A DNA stretch of 42,893 nucleotides from Candidatus Guanabacterium sedimentis (GTDB lineage Bacteria > Acidobacteriota > B3-B38 > Guanabaribacteriales > B3-B38), in contig CABWKN010000157.1 of the NCBI GenBank assembly GCA_902505605.1, positions 1 to 42,893 of the forward strand, given 5' to 3'. The translations under genes were made by a program, and so were the position numbers. The notes below the pieces were generated by a model. It did not search any database and was not told the DNA's origin. It saw only the letters and a program-made list of their open reading frames with translations. Shown one piece after another: positions 25,548-34,372 of this stretch. Position 1 is the first letter of the stretch. Every line of letters starts with the position of its first letter.

Positions 25548-26246
25548 TTACCCTGAAGTCAAATTTCTCCTGTATTCTTGAATAATCTCAACCCCCGTGC
25601 TGGTGCCTATGCGTGAAGCTCCTGCTTCTACCAGTTGGGTGACCTGTTGAAGGGTTCTTATGCCACCGGAGGCTTTTATCCCGATGTCAGGATGAAGATA
25701 ATTTCGGATGACGACTACATCCCCTACCTGAGCACCGCGAGCAAGAAGACCGGTGGAGGTCTTCACAAAAGCCGGTTTAACCCTGTTGACCACCTCTATC
25801 ACCCTCTTCAACTCTTCCTCAGTGAGCAAGCCCACCTCCACAATCACCTTGTGGAGGCACTCTGGAGTTTTAGAGATTATTCCCTTGAGTTCTCTTTCCA
25901 GGTAAGTGAAGTCTCCGGATTTCAAAGCACCTATGTTGATGACGATATCGAGTTCCTTTGCACCTTGCCGAAGGGAGTCAATGGACTCGAATATCTTTGT
26001 GGTGGTTGAGTTTCCTCCCAGAGGGAAGCCAATCACCGTACCCACCGTGACGGGGGTTTTCCTGAGCTTCTTGACGGCAATGGGGAGGTAGCATGGCAGA
26101 AGGAAAACAGAGTGAAACCGGTAATTAAGTGCCTCCTTACACAGGCGAAGGATTTCCTGTCTGCTTGCTTCTGGCTTTAGCAAGGTGTGGTCGATAAGTG
26201 AGGCGAGTTCATATTCGGAGGCAAGCATATCTCTTTCTATCCCCAA
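25548..26246 (-). CDS. deoC: Deoxyribose-phosphate aldolase
   Basis: The 232-residue class I aldolase cleaves 2-deoxyribose-5-phosphate to glyceraldehyde-3-phosphate and acetaldehyde. Catalytic positions are present: D100 in ELDIVINIG, Schiff-base K162 in FVKTSTG, and K191 in IKASGGIR. The listed start is TTG at 26246, which lies inside the T-run of a terminator. ATG at 26228 gives 226 residues and still covers the family core (LIDHTLLKP), so it is an equally good start. The upstream TPR-tonB-exb operon points the same way, so deoC may be expressed by readthrough. Confidence 0.93.
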   Translation of the reverse strand: MGIERDMLASEYELASLIDHTLLKPEASRQEILRLCKEALNYRFHSVFLLPCYLPIAVKKLRKTPVTVGTVIGFPLGGNSTTTKIFESIDSLRQGAKELDIVINIGALKSGDFTYLERELKGIISKTPECLHKVIVEVGLLTEEELKRVIEVVNRVKPAFVKTSTGLLARGAQVGDVVVIRNYLHPDIGIKASGGIRTLQQVTQLVEAGASRIGTSTGVEIIQEYRRNLTSG

Positions 26247-26272
26247 TAAAAAACCCCTTCGCCGAGAAGGGG
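26245..26272 (-). terminator. Minus-strand Rho-independent terminator between the TPR gene and deoC
   Basis: On the minus strand CCCCTTC (26272-26266) pairs with GAAGGGG (26260-26254) around TCGGC, followed by TTTTTTATT. It follows the TPR gene and overlaps the TTG start candidate of deoC. Confidence 0.88.
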
Positions 26273-26370
26273 CTCTACTTATTCACTAATGTATATTAAA
26301 TTTATTTCTGCTTGAGAGGGAAAAACTCCTTCAGAATCCTCCCTTTGAATATCCTTTTTAGCTAAAGCGC

Positions 26371-27453
26371 TTATAAGAAAGGAGGTGGCGGAGGGGTCTC
26401 TTCTGCTCCTTCTAATCGCTTGTTTATACGGTCAATACTTGATTTGTATTGGGGATCAGGTTTAAGAATATACGCCTGCTCGTAGGCTTTGAGGGCATCT
26501 TCAAACCGCTTGTTCTTTTCGTAAATAAACCCCAGAGAATCGAATATCGCTGGGTCGTCAGGTAGGAAGCTGGCTGCTCGCAGGAGATAGTCAACGGCTG
26601 GTCCGAAGTCTTCCAACATCTTATAGGACTCTCCCAGCAGTTTCATCGCGTTGCCGTTGTTCGGCTCAACCTCTAATACTACTCTGAAAGACCTAATGGC
26701 GCCCTGATAATTCCTCACTCCCAGATAGGCATTCCCTAACATAAAGCGGATTTTTGTATTACGGGGAGCAATCCTCTCCCCCTGCTCTCCTACATTTACC
26801 GCATTGGCAAAATCACCTTTTTTGATGTATGCCCTTCCCAGAAATACGATAGATTCCGCATCATTGGAGCGCAGCTTTACTGCCTGACTTAAAGCTCTTA
26901 TAATTCCGTCGGTATTGTCCAGCTCCACATAACATTTACCAAGACTGCTAATAACATCGTAATCTTGAGGCAGATGGCGAGCAGCTTCTTCCAGTGCGCT
27001 GGCAGACTGCTTGAAGTTCTTCATATTTATGTAGCACATCCCCAGCAACTTGTTTAAAGCCCCTTTCTCCTTGGTCTTGGCAGCAAATCCTTTGCTCCTG
27101 TTTAAGGTGTTGATAGCCTCGTTATAGTTTTTCTGCAAATAGTAAATGTCGGCGAACTCGTAAGCTGTAGTGAATTTCTGGCTATTGTCCCGGGTAATTG
27201 CCTCAGCCTTCTTAAGCTCAGCTATAGCCTGATTAAAGTTGCCCATCTTCTTGTAACAACGCCCAATCATAAACTGAGCATACCAGAAATCGGGGGCCAT
27301 CTCTAACGAGGCTTGAAATTCCTTGATAGCGCCCTGATAGTCTCCCTGGCTATAAAGCTGATAGCCTTTTTTATGGTCGGCAAAGGATGGAAGGGAAATC
27401 AGTAAAGCCAGAATTATCCCTAAAACCACATTTCCATATCTTATGCTCCTCAT
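26371..27453 (-). CDS. Secreted TPR-repeat protein of a TonB system
   Basis: The 360-residue protein has a signal peptide (residues 1-25, ending LPSFAD) and about nine tetratricopeptide repeats filling most of the mature chain, for example GYQLYSQGDYQGAIKEF and LGNAYLGVRNYQGAIRSF. The tail ends in a run of prolines. It should be periplasmic and act as a protein-binding scaffold. The gene is 104 bases downstream of tonB in the exbB-exbD-exbD-tonB series and is followed by a strong terminator, so it belongs to that operon. TPR proteins are commonly encoded with such TonB/ExbBD sets; the binding partner is unknown. Confidence 0.85.
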   Translation of the reverse strand: MRSIRYGNVVLGIILALLISLPSFADHKKGYQLYSQGDYQGAIKEFQASLEMAPDFWYAQFMIGRCYKKMGNFNQAIAELKKAEAITRDNSQKFTTAYEFADIYYLQKNYNEAINTLNRSKGFAAKTKEKGALNKLLGMCYINMKNFKQSASALEEAARHLPQDYDVISSLGKCYVELDNTDGIIRALSQAVKLRSNDAESIVFLGRAYIKKGDFANAVNVGEQGERIAPRNTKIRFMLGNAYLGVRNYQGAIRSFRVVLEVEPNNGNAMKLLGESYKMLEDFGPAVDYLLRAASFLPDDPAIFDSLGFIYEKNKRFEDALKAYEQAYILKPDPQYKSSIDRINKRLEGAEETPPPPPFL

Positions 27454-27557
27454 CTCTGCCCTCTCTCAATTTTCTTTGTTATACCTTCTATAATTATAAC
27501 TCCTCTTTTAACAAAAGGATTACCCTTTCTATGCAAATCCGTGCTTTCAATAAGAAC

Positions 27558-28280
27558 CTACTTTTTAATTTGAAACTGCACTGTCAGGGTATAAATAACC
27601 GGAACAGGAACTCCATTTTGCAAACCGGGCTTAAACTTCCACTGCCCTACCGCTGCCAGAGCAGCGTCATCAAAGCCGAAAGCCTTACCAGGGCTTCTCA
27701 GTATCCGAGCTTGCACTACATTTCCATTTTCATCGATGATCGCCTCAAGTATTACTATACCCTCGATCCTCGCCTTTCGAGCTAACTCTGGATAGTCGGG
27801 CTCTATATGCTTAATTTTCACAGGCCTGGAGACATCTCCTCCCACCCTTAAGGGTGCAGGAGGAATCTCGGGGGGACCGAAGTCGAATTCAGTGTCAGGT
27901 GGTGGTGGTTCGTATTCATCAACTATCTCAGCCCACTCTTGATATGGCTCGGGCTCATCAGGGGTGGGGTCTGGTATTGGTATGGCCCTGGTCTTGGTCT
28001 TCACGGTAGCAGTGGTGGTCCTCTTCGGAGGCTCTTTTTTTCTGGGTGGAGGGAGCTTAAATTGCTTGATGACTACCACTTTTTCCGCTTTCTTCTCCTC
28101 GGTAACTACTCTTTTAGCTTCGGGAAATACAATCCACATTAACAAGGTGTAAAAGATAATAGAGATTACGGTAGCAATTTTAAGGGGTTTATTCTCCTCT
28201 TCTGAAGCGCCATAGTAGGTTCTTAACATGGAGCTGATTTCCCCACCTTTGGGGGTTACCTTCTTATATTCTTGATTCAT
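27558..28280 (-). CDS. tonB: Energy transducer TonB
   Basis: The 240-residue protein has a cytoplasmic N-terminus of about 35 residues, one membrane helix (IATVISIIFYTLLMWIVF, about 36-53), a proline- and charge-rich periplasmic linker (about 70-145), and a C-terminal TonB domain (about 150-240) with DYPELARKARIEGIVILEA and FDDAALAAVGQWKFKPG. With ExbB and ExbD it transmits the ion gradient to outer-membrane receptors, which shows the organism has an outer membrane. No TonB-dependent receptor is in the window. GGAG lies before the ATG. Confidence 0.93.
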   Translation of the reverse strand: MNQEYKKVTPKGGEISSMLRTYYGASEEENKPLKIATVISIIFYTLLMWIVFPEAKRVVTEEKKAEKVVVIKQFKLPPPRKKEPPKRTTTATVKTKTRAIPIPDPTPDEPEPYQEWAEIVDEYEPPPPDTEFDFGPPEIPPAPLRVGGDVSRPVKIKHIEPDYPELARKARIEGIVILEAIIDENGNVVQARILRSPGKAFGFDDAALAAVGQWKFKPGLQNGVPVPVIYTLTVQFQIKK

Positions 28281-28339
28281 TGCAACTCCTACACTTCAAA
28301 ATATGATTCCTTTTTACAGACCTCCTGCTAAAATTTCTC

Positions 28340-28825
28340 TTATTCAGAGACTTCCCCTAACAGCTCGCCCCAGGCTTCTATCTCTTTTCGGCTGGGAATG
28401 GCTATATTTATATGCTTATCGTTGGTAGGGTCATCATCACGGTTTTCGGGATACATATCAAACTCCAGCTGCTTTAGCTCATCAAAGACATCGACCATAT
28501 TAGCATAAAGGGCGTCGGGCTCGCAATGAATTATGACCGGCTTGGTGCGGTTGATCTCCACTTTATTTCTCACATATTCCTGTATCTCTCTGGTCATCAT
28601 CGGCTTCTGGTCTACCATAATGGTTCCATCCTGCAAAATGTGGATGTAGATAGCCTCTTCTGCTCTGGCTAAGGTAGCGGGTGCTTCCTTAGGGAGGTTG
28701 AATAAGATCCCTTTACTAACAGCAAATGTCGAGGTTATCATAAAAAGGACAATCAGCAAAAACGCAATGTCAGCCATGGAGCAAGTGGGTATTTCGGGCT
28801 CTTCCTTCTTTTTCTGCAATTTCAT
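28340..28825 (-). CDS. exbD: ExbD/TolR-type protein, second copy
   Basis: The 161-residue protein has the ExbD layout: a short cytoplasmic start, one membrane helix (DIAFLLIVLFMITSTFAV, with the essential aspartate at its start), then a periplasmic domain. It starts one base after the stop of the first exbD. The two ExbD proteins share the PT-SMADIAFLLIVLF signature but diverge in the periplasmic part, suggesting an ExbD heterodimer within one ExbB pentamer (inference). Confidence 0.92.
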   Translation of the reverse strand: MKLQKKKEEPEIPTCSMADIAFLLIVLFMITSTFAVSKGILFNLPKEAPATLARAEEAIYIHILQDGTIMVDQKPMMTREIQEYVRNKVEINRTKPVIIHCEPDALYANMVDVFDELKQLEFDMYPENRDDDPTNDKHINIAIPSRKEIEAWGELLGEVSE

Positions 28826-28826
28826 A

Positions 28827-29255
28827 TCATCGTCCTCCTATTGTCTCCTGATCGGTTAAAAGGATTACGTTCGGCGCTTTTGCCTGCCTTAACTGATCCA
28901 TAATGCTGTCAATTATCTCGTACCGGAGATTGGAATCTGCTTTGATGATGAAGCTGTGAAGTGGGTCGTCTCCTAAGACAACCGCTGCGAAAGAGAATAT
29001 ATCCCCGAGATTACCAATGGCATAGCTCTGCTCATCACCCGAGGTCACATTTATCAGCCCGTCGAAGGTCACAGCGATAATGGCCGCTCCTTCAGGAGTA
29101 TCGGTCCTCTCCATACTTCTGGGGAGGGTGACTGGTGTGCTGTCCACAGCAATTGTAGTGGAGATAATAAACAAAACAATCAGCAAAAAGGCTATGTCAG
29201 CCATGGAGGCGGTAGGGATATAGGCCCTGATATCTGCAGATTTCCTGAATTTCAT
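28827..29255 (-). CDS. exbD: ExbD/TolR-type protein, first copy
   Basis: The 142-residue protein has IPTASMADIAFLLIVLFIIS (about 14-33) with the channel aspartate, and a periplasmic domain with the DPLHSFIIKAD strand. It begins two bases after exbB ends. It is shorter than the second copy, with a different periplasmic sequence. Confidence 0.92.
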   Translation of the reverse strand: MKFRKSADIRAYIPTASMADIAFLLIVLFIISTTIAVDSTPVTLPRSMERTDTPEGAAIIAVTFDGLINVTSGDEQSYAIGNLGDIFSFAAVVLGDDPLHSFIIKADSNLRYEIIDSIMDQLRQAKAPNVILLTDQETIGGR

Positions 29256-29257
29256 GG

Positions 29258-29911
29258 CTATTCACTTCCGCCTGTAGGAGATGCCTCCATCTCCACAAAA
29301 GTTTCCAGCAACATATTAGAACCGGTCTCCATATCCATCACAAAACGGGAGACTCGAGATGAAAACCAGTTATAAAATAAAAGTGCTGGAACAGCAATAG
29401 CCAATCCTGTCGCCGTGGTGATCAGAGCCTGGGCAATCCCAGCAAAAACAGCTGCCGGATTCTTCAATCCTTCCCTTGCCAGAGCTTCAAAGGAGACAAT
29501 CATCCCCGTCACAGTGCCCAAGAACCCAAGAAGGGGACTTACATTAGCCACAGTAGCCAGTATCGGCAGACCCCTCTCCAGGCGGGCTAACTCGTGAGTT
29601 ACCGCAATTTCTATCGATTTCTCAATCTCTTCATCTGTTGCACCGTACTTCAGCAAACCAGCTTTCAGAATGTTAGCAATTGGTCCTTTGTATTCTTCAC
29701 AAATGGTTATAGCCTCTTTTACGCTCTTCCTCTTCAGTAGCGCCACTCTCATCTTGTTAAGAAAATCCTCAACTTTTATCCTCGATTTAGCAAAAACCCA
29801 CCAGCGCTCGATAATAAACGCTAATCCCAGAATCGCCATCAACAGCAACGGCCACATTACCGGACCGCCTCTCTGAAAATAATTTAAAAGTGTCCCCTGA
29901 ATAAAACTCAC
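29258..29911 (-). CDS. exbB: ExbB/TolQ/MotA-family proton channel protein
   Basis: The 217-residue protein has three membrane helices: about 17-36 (GPVMWPLLLMAILGLAFIIE), about 115-138, and about 155-180, with the family signature ATVANVSPLLGFLGTVTGMI and ATTATGLAIAVPAL. It forms the pentameric channel around ExbD. The start is GTG at 29911 behind AGGAGG. It is the first main gene of the operon and has a consensus promoter about 150 bases upstream. Confidence 0.94.
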   Translation of the reverse strand: MSFIQGTLLNYFQRGGPVMWPLLLMAILGLAFIIERWWVFAKSRIKVEDFLNKMRVALLKRKSVKEAITICEEYKGPIANILKAGLLKYGATDEEIEKSIEIAVTHELARLERGLPILATVANVSPLLGFLGTVTGMIVSFEALAREGLKNPAAVFAGIAQALITTATGLAIAVPALLFYNWFSSRVSRFVMDMETGSNMLLETFVEMEASPTGGSE

Positions 29912-29913
29912 CT

Positions 29914-30021
29914 CTAAACCCTCCTAAGCTTTAAGATTGATGATTGTAATAATACGGTTTCTAACTTACCCCGATGCAACGATATTCGCCCTGCTTCTTG
30001 CGGAAATAGCACCTTCTTCAT
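29914..30021 (-). CDS. Possible 35-codon leader ORF before exbB
   Basis: After the promoter, an ATG at 30021 directly behind GGGAGGTG opens a 35-codon frame (MKKVLFPQEAG...) whose TAG at 29914-29916 lies between the exbB ribosome site and its GTG. A GTG at 30012 has better spacing from the same Shine-Dalgarno. It could be a leader peptide coupling translation into exbB, or chance. No family is recognisable. Confidence 0.3.
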   Translation of the reverse strand: MKKVLFPQEAGRISLHRGKLETVLLQSSILKLRRV

Positions 30022-30057
30022 CACCTCCCTAAATCCACCGTTCCTACTAAATTTTAA

Positions 30058-30086
30058 ATTATAATGACCTTTTAATCCCTTGTCAA
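30058..30086 (-). promoter_or_regulatory. Consensus promoter of the exbB-exbD-exbD-tonB-TPR operon
   Basis: On the minus strand, TTGACA (30086-30081) and TATAAT (30063-30058) are separated by exactly 17 bases, a perfect sigma70 consensus. The transcript would start near 30051, leaving a leader of about 140 bases before exbB. Confidence 0.9.
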
Positions 30087-30328
30087 GACTTTTTATGTCT
30101 TAATATTTTTATCATGTCGGGTTCTTTTTGACTGAGGTTCCTAAGACAATGAGAACTTTTTCTCTGTTGGTTCACTGCACACTACTAATATTATAAACAC
30201 CCATATCTTTCACTAAAATATAATAATACTCAATTTTAATATGTAAGTGGAATTACACTTCGCAGGCAGACCAAAAGGCTTGATTTCAACAATGAAAGAG
30301 TCAACAAATGGGCTTTTATCCGCCCTTT
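30087..30328 (-). other. AT-rich intergenic region between the macB-type and exb operons
   Basis: No gene is supported. A weak hairpin with GGGC (30310-30313) and GCCC (30322-30325), just after the permease stop, could be a poor terminator. Nothing else recognisable is visible. Confidence 0.5.
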
Positions 30329-31546
30329 TTACTCGTACCTCAAGGCTTCGATAGGGTCCAACTTCCCCGCTCGAGCTGCCGGATAAATCCCGAAGAAGAG
30401 CCCTACCAGAGTGGAGAAGCCGAAGCCAAGCCCAACAGCCCATAGGGGGACATGCGCCGGGGGCAACTGGGGTATGAATCGAGTAACTATAACTCCTAAG
30501 GTGTAGCCAAAGACGATGCCGATGGTGCCACCTACCAGGCTCAGAATAATAGCCTCCACCAGAAACTGGAAAATAATATCTCTTCTTTTAGCCCCAACTG
30601 CTTTGCGGATGCCAATCTCTCTGGTCCGCTCGGTCACCGAGACCAGCATGATGTTCATTATCCCTATACCTCCCACCACCAGGGAGATACCCACAATACC
30701 GGCCACCACGGCGGTTACACTGCCCAGGATGGTATTAATCCTCTCCAATAGGTCCTGTTGCAGAAGTACGAGAAAGTCATCCGGCTGACCGCTCTTCAGG
30801 GAGTGTTGTTTTCTCAGAACCTCGGTTATCTGCTCCTTCGCCAGATCTATGTTTTCAGCCGATTTAGCCCGGAAGTAAAGGACTAAGCTCCGGGAAGCCT
30901 CCTCCCCAAAAAGGAGGCGAGAGGTGTTAAACGGTATAATACACACATCATCGGCGTTTTGCCCCAGAGCCTGCCCCCTCTCTTCCAGAACCCCGATAAT
31001 AGTAAAGCTAAGTTTCCGTATGCTCACCCCTTTCCCCAGAGGGTTTCCCTTTATTCCCAGGTCTTCCACCACTTTAGTTCCCAGCACGCACACCTTCTTG
31101 CGATGGTCATTATCCAATTTGGTGAGAAACCGACCCCGGTCTACATAGTGATTGTTAATCTCCTGAAAGGAAGCGCTGGTGCATAATATATAGGTAAAGG
31201 TGTGTTCGTCGGAAAATTTGACCGTTGCCCTTCTCTGCAAAAGGGGAGAGAAATCCTTAACCTCCGGGGCTTTCTCATTTACTGCCAGCCCATCTTCATA
31301 GGTGAGCTCAATTCTGCCCAGCATCTCTCCTGCCTCCCCGCGGGGACGATTGGGAACCACAATTATGAAGTCGGCTCCCGCCTCTTGTAATTGGGAAGTG
31401 ATCATGAAAGAGAGCCCTTGCACCACGGAGACCACAGCAACCACCGCCGCTACACCGATGATAATCCCCAGTGTGGTGAGGATGGCTCTCAACTTATTGG
31501 AGTTGAGAGCCTGAAGGGCGATCTTGATATTTTCTAAAACCGGCAT
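30329..31546 (-). CDS. MacB/FtsX-family ABC transporter permease
   Basis: The 405-residue protein has the type VII ABC permease layout. An N-terminal membrane helix sits in LRAILTTLGIIIGVAAVVAV (about 18-37). A periplasmic MacB_PCD domain (about 45-260) follows, and the last 130 residues form the FtsX domain with three helices and the typical GIGIMNIMLVSVTERTREIG and KAVGAKRRDI. Such systems use ATP to drive mechanotransmission or export of lipoproteins, peptides or drugs across the periplasm. Its ATG overlaps the stop of the ATPase gene by one base (TAATG), and the adaptor gene precedes both, giving an adaptor-ATPase-permease operon. No TolC is present nearby. Confidence 0.93.
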   Translation of the reverse strand: MPVLENIKIALQALNSNKLRAILTTLGIIIGVAAVVAVVSVVQGLSFMITSQLQEAGADFIIVVPNRPRGEAGEMLGRIELTYEDGLAVNEKAPEVKDFSPLLQRRATVKFSDEHTFTYILCTSASFQEINNHYVDRGRFLTKLDNDHRKKVCVLGTKVVEDLGIKGNPLGKGVSIRKLSFTIIGVLEERGQALGQNADDVCIIPFNTSRLLFGEEASRSLVLYFRAKSAENIDLAKEQITEVLRKQHSLKSGQPDDFLVLLQQDLLERINTILGSVTAVVAGIVGISLVVGGIGIMNIMLVSVTERTREIGIRKAVGAKRRDIIFQFLVEAIILSLVGGTIGIVFGYTLGVIVTRFIPQLPPAHVPLWAVGLGFGFSTLVGLFFGIYPAARAGKLDPIEALRYE

Positions 31547-32226
31547 TACTCTTGACTCTCGTCGCTGATAATTTTGCCATCTAACAGCTTGATGACCCTT
31601 TTGGTGTGCCTGGCAATATGCTCTTCATGAGTGACCACTATTATGGTATTCTTCTGCTCATAAAGCCGGTCGAAGACCTGCATTATTTCCTCTCCCATTT
31701 TGGAGTCGAGATTCCCGGTAGGCTCGTCAGCCAATAGAATAGAGGGACTGTTCACCAGTGCCCGGGCGATGGCCACCCGCTGCCGTTCCCCACCTGAGAG
31801 TTCGTTGGGTCTATGATTTACCCTATCCTTTAGCCCCACCACTTCTAGCGCGTGAAGTGCCCGTTTCCTCCTCTCTCTGGCAGAGATATTGGAATAAATG
31901 AGAGGGAGTTCGACATTCTGTAAGGCGTTGGCGCGGGGCAAAAGGTTAAAAGTCTGAAAGACAAAGCCAATCTCCTTATTCCTTATCTCCGCCAATTTGT
32001 CATCATCCAGGTGAGCTATCTCCATATCGTTTAAAATGTAAGAGCCGCTGGTGGGCGTGTCCAGGCACCCCATCAAGTTCATAAGGGTGGATTTACCTGA
32101 ACCTGAAGGTCCCATAATGGCGATATATTCGCTGGGCTCCACCTCCATACTGACCCCATCGATTGCCCTGATCTCGGTGAGACCCATCTTGTATATCTTA
32201 TTAATATTGGATAAGTTAATGAGCAT
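31546..32226 (-). CDS. MacB/LolD-type ABC transporter ATPase
   Basis: The 226-residue ATPase has Walker [16 protein letters not shown] (about 39-53), Q-loop [14 protein letters not shown], signature [15 protein letters not shown], Walker [15 protein letters not shown] and the H-loop VVTHEEH. The [14 protein letters not shown] segment is typical of the LolD/MacB branch. All motifs are intact. It lies 22 bases after the adaptor gene and is coupled to the permease. Confidence 0.95.
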   Translation of the reverse strand: MLINLSNINKIYKMGLTEIRAIDGVSMEVEPSEYIAIMGPSGSGKSTLMNLMGCLDTPTSGSYILNDMEIAHLDDDKLAEIRNKEIGFVFQTFNLLPRANALQNVELPLIYSNISARERRKRALHALEVVGLKDRVNHRPNELSGGERQRVAIARALVNSPSILLADEPTGNLDSKMGEEIMQVFDRLYEQKNTIIVVTHEEHIARHTKRVIKLLDGKIISDESQE

Positions 32227-32248
32227 CTTTAAAGATTACCTCCCTGCT

Positions 32249-33463
32249 TTAGGTTACTTCTATAGCTACCTCTAAGCTTTCCTCTTCTGTTTCTTCTTCT
32301 TTTACTTTCACCATGTCTCCGTCTTTGAGATTCTTCAGATTACGATATGGACCGGTGACCACCCTGTCTCCTTCCTTAATCCCTGAGATAATCTCAACAT
32401 CAGTGTCATCGCTGATGCCGGTGCTGACGGGCACCATCTTCGCCTTATTCTCTTCAATTAAGAAGACCACATCCTTCTTCTCTTTTTTCGTCCCTTCCTC
32501 AGCAACTTCAATCTCTCGCTCCACCACCGACTGCAGAGGAACGGCGAATATGTTGGAGCGGAAATCGGTCTCAATCTTCGCCCGCGAGGTCATCCCCGGC
32601 CTCAGGTTCTGGTCGGGAGTCTCCAGGGCTACCTTCACCTGAAAGACAGAAACATCCCCTTCCTTGGTGGCAGAGGTGGCAATTTCGACCACCTCACCTT
32701 GATATTCCTTCCCCTCCACGGCATCAACGGTGACCGTTGCTCTCTGTGTGTGGCGGACCTTGGTAATCTCCGTCTCATCCACATTTACCGTGGACAGTAC
32801 TTCGCTCATATCGGCTATGGTCATAATAACCGTGCCTGGATTGTTCATGGTGCCGGTAACCACCGTCTCCCCCTCTTCGGCGTTAAGCTTGGAGACTATC
32901 CCCGACATCGGTGCGGTAAAGGTTGTCTTCTTAAGCTGGTCTTCCACTCTCTCTAAAGAAGCTCGTGCCTGAGCGACTTCTTCTCTGGCAGATTTGAGTT
33001 GAACCTCTGCAGAATCATACTTCACCTGGGCTGCCTCCAGCTCCATCTGGGAGACAAACTCCTTTTGAAACAGAGACTTTACCCGCTCCAGGTTGTTGCT
33101 GGCATCCCTGAGGTTCACCTTAGCTTGCTCTACTTTTATCTCAGACATCTTGAGATAAGCTTCCAATCTCTTCACCTCGGCTTCATATTGCTGGGGGTCA
33201 ATCTGCAGGAGAAAATCTCCCTTATTGACCGTCTGCCCCTCTTTAACTGCCAGTTTCACTATCTCGCCAATGACATTGGAGCTGATATTGACCTTTACCC
33301 TCGGCTCGATAACCCCCGAGGCGGAGACGATGGACATCAGGTCTCGTTTCTCCACCGTATACTGATAGACCTCTGTCCCTTTATCCCGGTCGCTTAGCAG
33401 GCTGACAAGAAATATAACCACCACAATCACTACTACTAAGAGAATAATAATCGGTTTTTTCAA
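32249..33463 (-). CDS. MacA/HlyD-type periplasmic adaptor
   Basis: The 404-residue membrane fusion protein has an N-terminal membrane anchor (IIILLVVVIVVVIFLVSLL, about 5-23), a biotinyl-lipoyl-like domain split around a long alpha-helical hairpin (about 85-185; EVKRLEAYLKMSEIKVEQAK and ARASLERVEDQLKK), a beta-barrel domain (ADMSEVLSTVNVDETEI) and a membrane-proximal domain. It bridges the inner-membrane MacB-type transporter to an outer-membrane channel. The C-terminus is acidic. Gene order supports a MacAB-type tripartite exporter whose cargo is not deducible. Confidence 0.93.
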   Translation of the reverse strand: MKKPIIILLVVVIVVVIFLVSLLSDRDKGTEVYQYTVEKRDLMSIVSASGVIEPRVKVNISSNVIGEIVKLAVKEGQTVNKGDFLLQIDPQQYEAEVKRLEAYLKMSEIKVEQAKVNLRDASNNLERVKSLFQKEFVSQMELEAAQVKYDSAEVQLKSAREEVAQARASLERVEDQLKKTTFTAPMSGIVSKLNAEEGETVVTGTMNNPGTVIMTIADMSEVLSTVNVDETEITKVRHTQRATVTVDAVEGKEYQGEVVEIATSATKEGDVSVFQVKVALETPDQNLRPGMTSRAKIETDFRSNIFAVPLQSVVEREIEVAEEGTKKEKKDVVFLIEENKAKMVPVSTGISDDTDVEIISGIKEGDRVVTGPYRNLKNLKDGDMVKVKEEETEEESLEVAIEVT

Positions 33464-33541
33464 TGTCTATACCTCACTGTGTAATTGAGAATCTCGCTCC
33501 TCAACAAGCGTTAAAACTTTTTACTCCTTATCATCTTAAAG

Positions 33542-34273
33542 TCAAGAAAGGCTGGCTATAGCCGCCTTTCCAATTATGAAAATCAGCCATAAAGCGATGA
33601 CCGTAACAGCTGTCTTTTTCTTGCTCATATTGGTGGCAGCGGAATAGCCGAAGACCAGCAATGCCAATATCCAGATAGAGAAAAATTCCACCGAAGAAGC
33701 CAGATTATATAAGAATTTAGAGGTGGTCTCCGGGTCTAAAAAGGCAGCCACACTCGACCTTAACAGGTTCTCAGGTGATGTTATGCTCCCTCCCCGTCGG
33801 GAGAGGAGTAGAAGCGTTGTAATGATGGAACTGATAACGCTGGGCATGAAGGAGTAAGTGGTGACCGAGAAAACCTTTCTAAAGGTGCTCTCACCGGTCT
33901 GCAAAGTGAAAATTAGATGAAATACCCCCGAGATAATCAACAACATCAAGGGCATGAACAGGAAAGCGCCCAAAAAGGGAGTATATTTCCCGATTCTTAC
34001 AGATATTTCCACTGCCCGTTCAAATTCCTCCTCCGACATCTCTCCCCGCTCCAGTCTGGGCTCCAGTTGCTCCCTGACTGCAGCTCCCAAATCAACCCGG
34101 GTGGTGATCATAAAAACCGAGATAAGGCTGAATATTATTATGACCACCAGGGGAATCACCCAATCTGGTTTGGAAGCAATGTAGGAAAATGTTTTCCCCG
34201 GAGAAAAAAGCACGCCACCTATGCGGCTAAGCCATCCCATACTTTCTAATCCTTCTTTTCTTTCATCAGTCAT
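33542..34273 (-). CDS. Yip1-family multi-pass membrane protein
   Basis: The 243-residue protein carries the YIP1 domain pattern: an amphipathic start with GVLFSPGKTFSYIASKPDW, then five hydrophobic helices (about 38-57, 95-117, 130-155, 190-208 and 218-240). The charged loop between helices 1 and 2 (AAVREQLEPRLERGEMSEEE) is typical of bacterial members. Function is unknown. In bacteria, Yip1 genes often sit beside ABC exporters of the MacAB type, as here, 78 bases upstream of the adaptor. A TATAAT box lies at 34295-34300 without a clear -35. Confidence 0.82.
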   Translation of the reverse strand: MTDERKEGLESMGWLSRIGGVLFSPGKTFSYIASKPDWVIPLVVIIIFSLISVFMITTRVDLGAAVREQLEPRLERGEMSEEEFERAVEISVRIGKYTPFLGAFLFMPLMLLIISGVFHLIFTLQTGESTFRKVFSVTTYSFMPSVISSIITTLLLLSRRGGSITSPENLLRSSVAAFLDPETTSKFLYNLASSVEFFSIWILALLVFGYSAATNMSKKKTAVTVIALWLIFIIGKAAIASLS

Positions 34274-34372
34274 CTCTTTCTCCTTTTATTCATAATTATA
34301 ACGCTTTTTTCGGTAAAAGGTTCCTCCTTTTTAGATATACGCCTCTGCCTCCTCATTATTCTTATTAAATCA

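Noticed and set aside
30310-30330. A terminator at the end of the MacB-type permease gene
   Set aside because: The stem is only four pairs and the T-run lies on the plus strand, the wrong side for the minus-strand operon.
30213-30443. A 76-residue minus-strand frame overlapping the permease end
   Set aside because: It is out of frame with the permease and has no recognisable features.
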